Part shown: positions 43,303-51,976 of the stretch, piece by piece | How the letters are laid out: each line of letters begins with the position of its first letter | Numbering within the stretch: the stretch's first letter is position 1 | Source of the DNA: Melanopsichium pennsylvanicum | Taxonomy: Eukaryota > Basidiomycota > Ustilaginomycetes > Ustilaginales | Reading direction: 5' to 3' | DNA length: 64,000 bases | NCBI GenBank assembly: GCA_900208305.1 | Contig: OAPG01000002.1 | Span: 186,001 to 250,000, forward strand | Notes under the pieces: model-generated | The model's input: the letters and a program-made list of their open reading frames with translations, nothing else | Database searches by the model: none | What the model was told of the DNA's origin: nothing | Position numbers and translations under genes: made by a program

Positions 43303-46053
43303 ATGGTCGTCCCGCCTTCTGCCACCCAAGCCTCTACCTTTTCCGATCTCTCCTTCCCCGACACCCTTTTTGACCGACCAGAGGCGACGCTAGGATCAAC
43401 CGGCAAGGACGATTTGCAGACCATTGATTTCGGAGCCTCCCCAGCCTATTTCAGCGGGCTTGAGAGCGCACGCACGACAACGCACACGGGCGGACCAAGC
43501 TTTGGTCCCTCCTCCGGTGCATACGATATCCGACATGATTCTATTGCAATGTCACCCAACTCGGCCATCTCTGGGCTAGACCCCGTCAGTAAACTTGGGC
43601 TCACCTCCAATCGTTCCTTCACGCACCAGTCACCTAATTCAAACGGCTCAGCGCTGCAGTTCAGCAATGCAGAGTCTCTATCACGTCTACCTGCGAAGTC
43701 AGCTTACGCGTCACACCCACCAGACAGTCTGTCACGATCAGAACACGAAGCAAGCACCTTCACCCAAGATATGCACAGGGCCGAATTCGCGCGCAGAAGA
43801 GCCGAGATAGAGCGTCGCAACAGGCTACGGGAAGAAAGAAAGGCGCGAAGAAGCCTGGCAATACAGAAGCAAGTCGATGACGGCATGATTGCACTCAGGA
43901 ACGAAAAGGACGAAGCGGCACAACGCTTGGCTGAAGTCGAGCGACGAAACAAGCAGCGAGAGGAAGAGAAGGAGGAGAGAAGGCTCGCTATCCAAAAACA
44001 GATAGAAGACGGCATCGAGGCCATCAAGCTCGAAAAGCAGCGCGTACGCACAAATGTCGAAGCAGATCGCAACGCCTGTCGAAAGTGGCTCTCACGTCTG
44101 CTCCCCACCAATGCATCCTCTTCCCCAGCTGATGCTCTTGCCACCGTCGATGTATATGCGGCGCTCGGATGTCAACTGCGTGGCTTTTGGGAAGACTCTC
44201 GACCTGCCGCATCCAGCCAGATGCAGCGTAACGAGGTAATCGACGATGTTCAGCTAGCCCTGTCGAACAAGTGGCCTGGCCAAGGTTTGCAAGTGGCTGC
44301 TTTCGGTTCCAGCGTCACCGGGCTCGTCACCGAGTCTTCGGATCTGGATCTAGTCTTGCTCGACTCCACACGTCCTTACGGAGTCGGCACGCCTCCTGAA
44401 CTGCGTTGCGAGCCCAACGACTTTGTTCGTCATACCGGCGGCATGCCAGAATGGTATAGTACAAACCGGATCGCCACTGCCCTCCGAAATTCCGGCAAGT
44501 TCCGCAACGTCGTCTCCATCAGCGGTGCGAGCGTGCCCATTGTCAAGATGATTCACAAAAAGTACGGTATCCCAGCTGATATCAACGTCAACGAGCGGTT
44601 CGGTCTGTTCAACTCACAGCTGATCAGCGTGTATGCCGACCTGCAGCCAGACCTTGTGCGCCCGCTCATCTTCTTCCTGAAACACTGGTACTCGAAGCGC
44701 GACCTCAACGATCCTGCCGGCAAGCGCGGCTCGATGACTTTCAGTAGCTACACGATCGCCCTCATGGCGATGCAAGTGCTTCAGGTCGAAGGTGTGCTGC
44801 CGAATCTGCAAAGCCCTGACCTGCTCAATAGTCTCAACATTCGCCCCAACTTTTTGTATTCGCGCACCAAGAGAACCAGACGAGGCGGCACCAACGGTCG
44901 GCAAGATCCTACCGAGGAAGAAACTCAGCCGCAGAAGTACAACGTCACCTTTGCATCCAGCCAGGTGAATGTCGAGCCGTACAGAAGGAAGGCGCTCGAG
45001 CTCGCACAAGGTCACCATCCTCGAGCATCCCCATTAGACCCTCTGCTTGGGAGACTGTTGGTCTCCTTCATGCGCTTCTACAGAGAGCTGAACCGTCATG
45101 CGCATATCGTCTCCGTGGTAAATGGATCTCCGTTGCAACGACGGAAGGGCTCACGGCCCCGACATGTCTTGTTCGATTCGGCCAGCGAAGATGGCGAATC
45201 CGAGCTAGACAAGGATCGCGCCGAATTCTCCACAAATCCCCTGCAGACTGCATCGAGAGACGCTCAAGGTCGAGTCGAGTTGCGTTCAGAGCTTGCTGAT
45301 CCATTTGTTGGAGACGAGCTCGTAGTTCAGGACCCGTTCATCATCGACCGCAACACTTCGCGAAACATCAAGCGCACGGCGATCGAAAGGTGGCAAGACG
45401 AGATGGCAGGTGCCCTTCGCGTACTTGGCTTGAACAAGGCTGGGAATTCTCCCGAGGTGACATTCCAAGATGCCCCACTGATTTTGGATCTTTGCATTTC
45501 GCAAGAGGTGCTTTCGGACATCGAAGCTGATGGTTTCGACAGTCATACGACTGCTCTTGCCGGTCCCGAAGCAGGGCCTTGGAGGCAGCAGGAAGTTGCC
45601 GCAGCACGAGAGCGTGAGATTGCCAGGCAAGCAGCTCAAATGCTGCGAAAGGAGAAGAAAAAGAGAGCGAGGAGGTCAAGGAGGCGGGAGGCCGAGGTTT
45701 TGCAGGAAGAGGCGGCGATGGTCGAGGACGTTATCGATGATATGGAGACAGGGAAGATCACAGGCCTCATGAGTGGGACTGAAAGACACGAAGTCTGGCG
45801 ATCGAGGGCGGACGTCGATGCAAGTCAGGGCGGAGGAGGTCAAGCGACGCCTATTCCGTTTACTTTTAGTGTGGCTAGGTCGCCAAGCTCGGCATCAGTG
45901 CCAAGTACACCGAAGAAGACAGAGCAGCTCAACGACAGCACAAACCTCAGTCCGACCATGTCAGACGGCACGAGCAGAACCGACGCTTCTTCTTCCTCGG
46001 AGGACCTCGATCTCGTCGCTCTGCGTTTGGAGCGGAATGCGTGGATCGCCTAG
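43303..46053 (+). CDS. Cid1-type non-canonical poly(A)/poly(U) polymerase
   Basis: An intronless gene of 916 residues from ATG 43303 (context CCAACATGG). The nucleotidyltransferase core is clear: AFGSSVTGL has GSS at 335-337, the metal-binding Asp pair DLD is at 347 and 349 and the third Asp at 426 (ADINVN). The PAP/25A-associated domain follows (RPLIFFLKHWYSKRDLNDPAG, then GSMTFSSYTIALMAMQVLQ). These features match the Cid1/Cid13/TUTase group, which adds A or U tails to RNA. Before the core is a charged helical region with a duplicated 43-residue unit (from about residues 167 and 210). After it comes a long Arg/Glu-rich C-terminal part with another helical stretch and a Ser-rich tail. Specificity for A or U cannot be decided. 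No zinc finger or RRM is seen. Confidence 0.87.
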   Translation: MVVPPSATQASTFSDLSFPDTLFDRPEATLGSTGKDDLQTIDFGASPAYFSGLESARTTTHTGGPSFGPSSGAYDIRHDSIAMSPNSAISGLDPVSKLGLTSNRSFTHQSPNSNGSALQFSNAESLSRLPAKSAYASHPPDSLSRSEHEASTFTQDMHRAEFARRRAEIERRNRLREERKARRSLAIQKQVDDGMIALRNEKDEAAQRLAEVERRNKQREEEKEERRLAIQKQIEDGIEAIKLEKQRVRTNVEADRNACRKWLSRLLPTNASSSPADALATVDVYAALGCQLRGFWEDSRPAASSQMQRNEVIDDVQLALSNKWPGQGLQVAAFGSSVTGLVTESSDLDLVLLDSTRPYGVGTPPELRCEPNDFVRHTGGMPEWYSTNRIATALRNSGKFRNVVSISGASVPIVKMIHKKYGIPADINVNERFGLFNSQLISVYADLQPDLVRPLIFFLKHWYSKRDLNDPAGKRGSMTFSSYTIALMAMQVLQVEGVLPNLQSPDLLNSLNIRPNFLYSRTKRTRRGGTNGRQDPTEEETQPQKYNVTFASSQVNVEPYRRKALELAQGHHPRASPLDPLLGRLLVSFMRFYRELNRHAHIVSVVNGSPLQRRKGSRPRHVLFDSASEDGESELDKDRAEFSTNPLQTASRDAQGRVELRSELADPFVGDELVVQDPFIIDRNTSRNIKRTAIERWQDEMAGALRVLGLNKAGNSPEVTFQDAPLILDLCISQEVLSDIEADGFDSHTTALAGPEAGPWRQQEVAAAREREIARQAAQMLRKEKKKRARRSRRREAEVLQEEAAMVEDVIDDMETGKITGLMSGTERHEVWRSRADVDASQGGGGQATPIPFTFSVARSPSSASVPSTPKKTEQLNDSTNLSPTMSDGTSRTDASSSSEDLDLVALRLERNAWIA

Positions 46054-47024
46054 CAGAAGCCTCGCAAGACAATAGCATCACGTATTATTGAGTCATTCTC
46101 CCTCGTTTCATCTGTATGGACATGCTTTTCTCCTGTTTCGACCTGAGACAAGACCTGAGATAGAAGATGCTACGGGTCAAGCATGGCAGTCGTGCTGCGG
46201 GAGAAGGTGAGTTAATATTCGCTACTCTGCGAGCTGAACATAGCTTGAGCGCGCAAGTGCCTAGCCAAGTCGCGAACCGACACCACTGCAAGCTTTCTGT
46301 TGGGGGTATGCTTTGCAGGACCGTGAGACGGGTGGTCTGAAGGACTGCGTCACGTGATCGCTTAGAAGGCGTGTTGTGGCTAGACTCCTCGGAATTCGGA
46401 CCTTTGGATATTCCCTATGATTAGATCACTTGTTGCACGCGCCTCTGTAATTCAAACATCGATCATCAAGCCACAGTGCGCGTCTGGGCTGGACTCAACA
46501 AACAATTTTCCTTGCCGCAATCCACTTAGTTGCTGCGCTTCTCCCTCCTCTTTCCCTCCTTCTCTCTACATCTCCTCACCGTTGAGCTGGGCACGCTACG
46601 CTACCAGCTGCCTGGCTTGTCGATTCTTTTCCCTCCCTGTACGCCCTCCCTTACCGCTCGTCCCTGCGCTCGACCGGCCCCCCCCTTTTTTTACGGCGGG
46701 CCGGGAGCCTCCTTGTTGAGTTTCGGGGACCTCACGGGTCTTTGCCTGCAATCCACTTAGTTTTGAATTTACATACTTTGCTTTGTCTCGTGCGATTGAG
46801 TCCAGACGGGACGCTTATTTTTGACATGTTATACCGAAGTGGGCTTTTTCTGCGCTATTCGAAAAGAGCTTGCCACCAAAAGACTCCGCACTGACACGTC
46901 CCTGTGCTAAGCCGAATGGAAACTCCACATGCGCGGGGAGCGAGCGGGCTTCATCGACTGAGCATCCCAAGTTCTCTTTCCAACCACAACATCGTCCTCG
47001 CACACACACCTATTAGTTGCAAAC
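46054..47024. other. Cid1-like 3-prime region and DSK2 promoter
   Basis: The 15-bp sequence GCAATCCACTTAGTT occurs at 46517-46531 and again at 46748-46762. A short GC stem (CCGGCCC 46674-46680 with GGGCCGG 46698-46704) encloses a C/T run. From 46917 an ATG opens a frame that overlaps the DSK2 start. No extra gene is supported. Confidence 0.55.
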
Positions 47025-48377
47025 ATGGCAGACTCCACGGACGCAGCTGCGTCGCTCAAGATCAACATCAAAGGGCCTTCGGACCTCAAGCTCAGCATCG
47101 ACATCACTTCGGATCAAACGGTTCGACAACTCAAAGAGGCCATCGAGAAGCAAAAGCCTGACGTGCCTGCCGATGCTCAGCGACTCATCTACGCCGGTAA
47201 GGTCCTCAAAGACGAGGAAACGCTTTCGGTGTACAAGATCAAGGATGGGAACACCGTGCATATGGTCAAGTCTGCGGCACGGTCCGCACCCACCACCGGC
47301 AATCCTTCCGTCCCTGGCACAGCACCTTCCAACACTGGAACTTCCAACAACGCCGCTTCCTCGCAATCACAAGGTGTGCCCACCAACTTCTCAGCAGGAC
47401 AGAATTTCACCAACAATCCCCTCTCCGCACTCAATCGAGCAGACTATGCTGGTCCTCATATGGCAAGGCTGCTCAACGAGAGCGGTGGAGCTTTGGGTGG
47501 GATGGGGTTGAACCCTCGCGACCCAAACATGATGATGGGCTTGATGCAGAATCCCGAAGTGCAGCGCCAGATGCGAGACATGATGTCTCGTCCCGAGTTC
47601 ATCGATCAGATGATCGCCATGAATCCCCAGCTTCAAGGCATGGCGCCGCAGATGCGCGAGATGATGCGTTCCGAGCAGTTCCGCGAGATGATCACCAACC
47701 CCGAAACCATGCAGAGGATGGCTCAAATGTCGCAGCTCATGGACAGCGCCGGCATGAGTGGTCTGGGTGGTACTGGTGGTCTCGGCGGACTTGGTGGTTT
47801 TGGTACAGGTGGTGGCAACAACAATGGCGGTGGTGGACAGTGGCCGCCTCCCGGCGCCTTTGGCGATAGCAGCACAAGCAACGGTGGTAACGGTAATAAT
47901 GCAAATGGAAACGGCAACGGTAATGGAGGCTTGTTCACCGGCGTTGGCAATGATAACACCAATGGACGTAATAATGGCCAAAGCAACACGGGCTCGTTCA
48001 GCGGCAACTCCAACGGTCTTGGGAACATTGGTGGGGATGGTGCGGGTGGACAAGCACCATCAAACCCATTCGCCAATCCATCATTCCTTCAGCAGATGTT
48101 CGGAGGTGCCGGCGCTGGTGGCTTTGGAGGACTTGGCAGCCTCGGAGGGCTAGGAGCCTTCGGAGCGGGAGCGGGAGCGGGAGCGGGAGCGGGAGCAGCA
48201 TCGCGCGACCCACGACCACCAGAGGAGCGTTTCTCTTCGCAGCTGGAACAGATGCAGGGCATGGGCTTCTATGATGGTCAGGCTAACGTGAGGGCGCTGC
48301 TGATGGCCGGAGGTAGCGTAGAAGGTGCTATCGGAATTCTTCTCGACAACCCGAATCCTCCAGCTCCGGGCAACTAA
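47025..48377 (+). CDS. DSK2: Ubiquilin-like ubiquitin shuttle Dsk2
   Basis: An intronless gene of 450 residues with the full ubiquilin layout. The N-terminal ubiquitin-like domain is at about residues 11-86 (LKINIKGPSDLKLSID, then QRLIYAGKVLKDEETLSVY). The STI1-type Met-rich helices are at about 160-240 (MMMGLMQNPEVQRQMRDMM). The C-terminal UBA domain is at about 400-445 (FSSQLEQMQGMGFYDGQANV). The region between STI1 and UBA is extremely Gly- and Asn-rich with a Gly-Ala run, fitting a flexible, phase-separating linker. Dsk2 binds polyubiquitin through UBA and the proteasome through UBL, delivering substrates and handling membrane-protein quality control. The length is close to that of other fungal homologues. 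The next two genes are on the same strand. Confidence 0.95.
   Translation: MADSTDAAASLKINIKGPSDLKLSIDITSDQTVRQLKEAIEKQKPDVPADAQRLIYAGKVLKDEETLSVYKIKDGNTVHMVKSAARSAPTTGNPSVPGTAPSNTGTSNNAASSQSQGVPTNFSAGQNFTNNPLSALNRADYAGPHMARLLNESGGALGGMGLNPRDPNMMMGLMQNPEVQRQMRDMMSRPEFIDQMIAMNPQLQGMAPQMREMMRSEQFREMITNPETMQRMAQMSQLMDSAGMSGLGGTGGLGGLGGFGTGGGNNNGGGGQWPPPGAFGDSSTSNGGNGNNANGNGNGNGGLFTGVGNDNTNGRNNGQSNTGSFSGNSNGLGNIGGDGAGGQAPSNPFANPSFLQQMFGGAGAGGFGGLGSLGGLGAFGAGAGAGAGAGAASRDPRPPEERFSSQLEQMQGMGFYDGQANVRALLMAGGSVEGAIGILLDNPNPPAPGN
48161..48196 (+). repeat. GGGAGC hexanucleotide repeat inside DSK2
   Basis: About six near-perfect copies of a GGGAGC-type hexamer encode an alternating Gly-Ala run in the DSK2 linker. 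Such in-frame hexamer arrays change length without breaking the frame. Confidence 0.85.
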
Positions 48378-48842
48378 AGGCGGTTTCTCTAAAATGACTG
48401 GGTACGTCTTTCGTTCTTGAATGCTCACAGTGTTTTGTGAATGGTATGCGCATCGCTGCAATCTATCCTTATCGTTGACATAGAATCGTGTCGTCTGGCT
48501 GTCCAATTCGCTGATACATTTGCGTCTGAGATGACGCCGATCGCTGTGGTCACATTCAAGGCCATTTAAGCTTCGTGCTTCGGGACACTGGATGATGAGA
48601 TCGACAAGATACTATCCATCTGATGGCGGCGAAACTAGCTCTCATAGGCTTTAACATTCGATAATTCTGGCCAAACCCTGCAGGTTGTGGAGGTTCCTAA
48701 GCATGCGTGCGTGCAGCCAGTCCTCGGACCGCCTTCCTCGGTGCACGGTTCCTTGTCCGCTACCCGCACTACATCACCTACTACCATTACTTTTGCACAC
48801 GATCAAAATTTGGCAGCATCCTGCGATTTGACGCCGTTCGCG
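48378..48842. other. Intergenic region between DSK2 and the DUF726 gene
   Basis: The 465 bases include the DSK2 3-prime UTR and the leader of the next gene, with an upstream reading frame at 48703-48831 (separate entry). Confidence 0.5.
48703..48831 (+). promoter_or_regulatory. 42-codon upstream reading frame before the DUF726 gene
   Basis: An ATG at 48703 opens 42 codons ending in TGA at 48829-48831, eleven bases before the proposed start at 48843 and out of frame with it. If transcribed, it would be expected to reduce initiation at the main start. Confidence 0.4.
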
Positions 48843-51449
48843 ATGTTCTCGGGAAAGAATCGAGGGCAAGCAGCGCCGTCAGCGCTTGATCTGTCTTCGT
48901 TGCAATCGTACTCGCCGAATTGGTCGCCGCACCTTCGACTAGCCATCTGCATCTCAATCAAGTATGCTGTACAGCGTCATGTAGAGCGTGCCTCCGCTCT
49001 AGCTCTCAGCCTAGCCTCGCCAGTGGTGCCTCTTTTGGGTGTACCAGCTTACTCGCTGTCGCAAGAGTGGTCTGACTATGGCAAGAAGTTTTTAACAGCA
49101 ACCTGTCAGCATCTCGGCGTTCCCGAGAACTCGCTGCCCCCAACTCCAATCAGTCTTGAGGGTGTGCTCTCGGCTGCCCAAGGCCGCTTGCAACATGCGG
49201 ATTCGAGCGATCCAATCTGCCAGAACGAGGCTCCATTTGAGTCTGGCTCGGACCATGCTAGACGCTTCCCAAATCTCGATCTTCCCATCAAAGGCATAGA
49301 CGACTCGAACAAGACTCCGATCAAGCATTCGGCAGAATCTTCCCGCGATGCGGAGAAAGACAAGCACACGATACCTGCGGAGGTGCTCGAGAAAGTACAT
49401 CTGAGCACATCTACATCCCCGACTGACTTTTCGTATGATCAGGATGCGAAAGAGCTGCCCGACTTCTTCCGCAGTCAAGCCGATTCGTATTCCTCGCCAA
49501 CGGACAGTGGAGACCGTAGACGCCATCAGAGAGCTCTAACCTTATCACGAGACACACAGGTGTCTGTTCCAGCCAAACGATTACAGGGCGCCCTCGATCC
49601 AGACTCGGGACAGGAGATTGAGGTAGCCCATGAACTGCTGCTCATTGCTCTGGGTTTGGGTCAATTCCGCGCTCAGGATGGCACTTCCACCATTTTCGAG
49701 CAGGACTTCCTATTTGGCGAGACTGAGCTCGATTTCGCTCGTTCCGAGCCTCACGATGCCAAGGAGTCGACAGGCGTCCAACCAGCGACAACAGGATCAA
49801 ATAGCGATAAAGCTTTAGCCGCTCAGAGTACGGCCGCAGTGATGCGAGGTGATGCATCCGATAATGCCACGGCGAGCATGACCGAAGCTGGCCGCATGAT
49901 CGGCGATGCATCCAAGAACGCGTTCACGTCGCTGAAGTCAGGCACTCTGAACGGTTGGAGCAAGCTGTCCTCCGCTTCCAAGGATCTAGTCGGCGCCCAA
50001 TCCTCCCCCAAGAGTGGTGTTAAGCCAGGGACTAAGGACGCAAAGCAGCCAGTTAAACCGAATGAAGTGTGTCATTACGATGCGCGAGCGCGATCCCTCA
50101 TCTTTGTCGCTGTCACCGCCATGGGAATTGAGGCACGCCAGGTGTGGATGGCGGAGAAAGTCATGGCTCAGACCATCTACTTTATCATGAGCGAAGGAGA
50201 CAAAGCTTCGGCTTCCAAAAATGGGAAGGGCATCGTCGAGCAGCTTCCTGCAGGTGCATCGCTGGATGCAAAGACCGGGTCGATCACGCAAGCTTCGCAA
50301 CGTTCCGAGTACATGAATCAGCAATCTGGCTCGGTTGTGCAACGAGAGCGGGAGAAGGTGACTTGGGGAAAGTGGGCCGCCATGGGAGGCGGATTTATCG
50401 CGGGTGGTCTAGTGATTGGATTGACTGGTGGCCTGGCTGCCCCGCTCATCGCACCCGCTCTGGTAGGGCTGACGGGAGCTTCGTTCCTAGCTACATCTGG
50501 CGGTATCATTATGCTCGGCACACTGTTTGGTCTTGGTGGCGGCGGTCTTGCAGGCTACCGTGTGGAGCGCCGATTGCGAGGCGTTTCTTCTTTCTCTTTT
50601 GCCGAATTGGCTACGGAAGCACGGAAAGCCGGTGTAGCCATCCCGAGTTTGCAAGCCACAATCTGTTGTAGCGGCCTCATCCTTGAAGCCGACCAGCAGA
50701 TTGCACCGTGGATTCGCATCTTTGAGCGCGCCAAAGACGGCCGTGATGCGTTTGCGATCGAGTGCGAGGCGGACATGTTCAAGGAAGCTGGCCAGGGCTT
50801 GCGTTCGTACATGCTCGACAATCTAATCCGAACTGGGGGAACCAAGGCGGCGGAAGAAGTGGTCAAGAAGACGGCGCTTGCGGGAATTGCCGCCATCACG
50901 CTGCCCATGACGGTGTTCAATGCTGCTTCTGCCACGCTCGATGGTGTCTTTGTGCGTGCCAAGACCAAGGCCCACAAAGCTGGTCTCATCCTTGCAGAGA
51001 CGCTCCGGGACGAGGTCCAAGGGCATCGACCAGTAGTCCTCATCGGCACTTCACTTGGAGCAGCGACGATTCTGTCAGCGCTCACAGAGCTTGCCAAAGA
51101 TCCAGATCACACATCGCATCTGGTCGACTCGGTCATTCTCGTCTCGGCCCCTATCACTCCGTCCAACTCGACGCTAAGGAAGGTGAGGAGCATCGTACAA
51201 AGGCGCTTCGTCAACGTTTTTTCCTCGAAAGACATGGTTTGTGGTATCGCGGCTTGGCTGGGATCAGGCATCTCGGTAGAAGAGCTGAGAGCAGGCAAGC
51301 TGCCTCGTGTAGCAGGGAGCAGAGCGATTGATGACGTGCCAGGACTGGAGAACATCAACGTCTCTGACATCATCTCGAGCCATTTTGAAGTCAACGACGC
51401 GGATAAGTTAGCTGCTATTCTTGCTCGCTGCGGTGCCTTGGATGATTAG
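48843..51449 (+). CDS. DUF726/TMCO4 family putative lipase
   Basis: The first in-frame ATG is at 48843, giving 868 residues; the frame is open back to 48687 without an ATG, so an unseen upstream exon is possible. Residues about 514-575 form a long Gly-rich hydrophobic region (GGFIAGGLVIGLTGGLAAP and following), typical of the membrane segments in DUF726 proteins. Downstream, VVLIGTSLGAATILSAL places a GxSxG nucleophile elbow with Ser at about 737, and the rest (HLVDSVILVSAPI) fits an alpha/beta-hydrolase fold. The yeast relative Mil1 (YFL034W) and human TMCO4 share this arrangement; biochemical activity is not established, and a lipase-like role at Golgi or endosomal membranes is inferred. 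The N-terminal 350 residues are polar and probably regulatory. Confidence 0.82.
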   Translation: MFSGKNRGQAAPSALDLSSLQSYSPNWSPHLRLAICISIKYAVQRHVERASALALSLASPVVPLLGVPAYSLSQEWSDYGKKFLTATCQHLGVPENSLPPTPISLEGVLSAAQGRLQHADSSDPICQNEAPFESGSDHARRFPNLDLPIKGIDDSNKTPIKHSAESSRDAEKDKHTIPAEVLEKVHLSTSTSPTDFSYDQDAKELPDFFRSQADSYSSPTDSGDRRRHQRALTLSRDTQVSVPAKRLQGALDPDSGQEIEVAHELLLIALGLGQFRAQDGTSTIFEQDFLFGETELDFARSEPHDAKESTGVQPATTGSNSDKALAAQSTAAVMRGDASDNATASMTEAGRMIGDASKNAFTSLKSGTLNGWSKLSSASKDLVGAQSSPKSGVKPGTKDAKQPVKPNEVCHYDARARSLIFVAVTAMGIEARQVWMAEKVMAQTIYFIMSEGDKASASKNGKGIVEQLPAGASLDAKTGSITQASQRSEYMNQQSGSVVQREREKVTWGKWAAMGGGFIAGGLVIGLTGGLAAPLIAPALVGLTGASFLATSGGIIMLGTLFGLGGGGLAGYRVERRLRGVSSFSFAELATEARKAGVAIPSLQATICCSGLILEADQQIAPWIRIFERAKDGRDAFAIECEADMFKEAGQGLRSYMLDNLIRTGGTKAAEEVVKKTALAGIAAITLPMTVFNAASATLDGVFVRAKTKAHKAGLILAETLRDEVQGHRPVVLIGTSLGAATILSALTELAKDPDHTSHLVDSVILVSAPITPSNSTLRKVRSIVQRRFVNVFSSKDMVCGIAAWLGSGISVEELRAGKLPRVAGSRAIDDVPGLENINVSDIISSHFEVNDADKLAAILARCGALDD

Positions 51450-51976
51450 ACCGCATCGACGCAACTCATTTTCAAACAATATCTATTCACGGCGCTTGTT
51501 ATCATCCTGTCTGAGTCAAGGCAAAAGCCTTTGTCGTCGACGTGCGAAAGCATCGCGCGGCCGGTCGGTCTATTGAGATGTGAAACAACCACCAGGCGAG
51601 ATTAAGCGCTGTTCGGCTATGTGTCTGTGAAGATCACACAGCATCGCGCCGAGATTTCTCCACATCTGTCACTACGTTTTAGGCAGGAGAGCACTGGACT
51701 GCAGAGTGTGCACCAAACCGCGGCAAAGCACAGCCTTGACATTTTGCTCTTATATGTGCAACGACCACACCTTGTCATTACCCAAACCACTCCCACCTCC
51801 TCATATACGTCGAACATCATACAGTACATACTTTCTCCCTCGATGAATCGAGAGAGGACTGCTTCATTCTTCGAGCCACATCAAAACCCGATCATGATAC
51901 TTCTGTGATTCTCGGAACGGCCGTCCTTTGAATCCTTTAATGCATCAACTCAGATTGGCGATCGGCTTCCCCAAAC
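51450..51976. other. Intergenic region before the multi-UIM gene
   Basis: The 527 bases show no gene. They hold the 3-prime UTR of the DUF726 gene and the promoter and leader of the next gene. No strong motif is seen. Confidence 0.5.
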
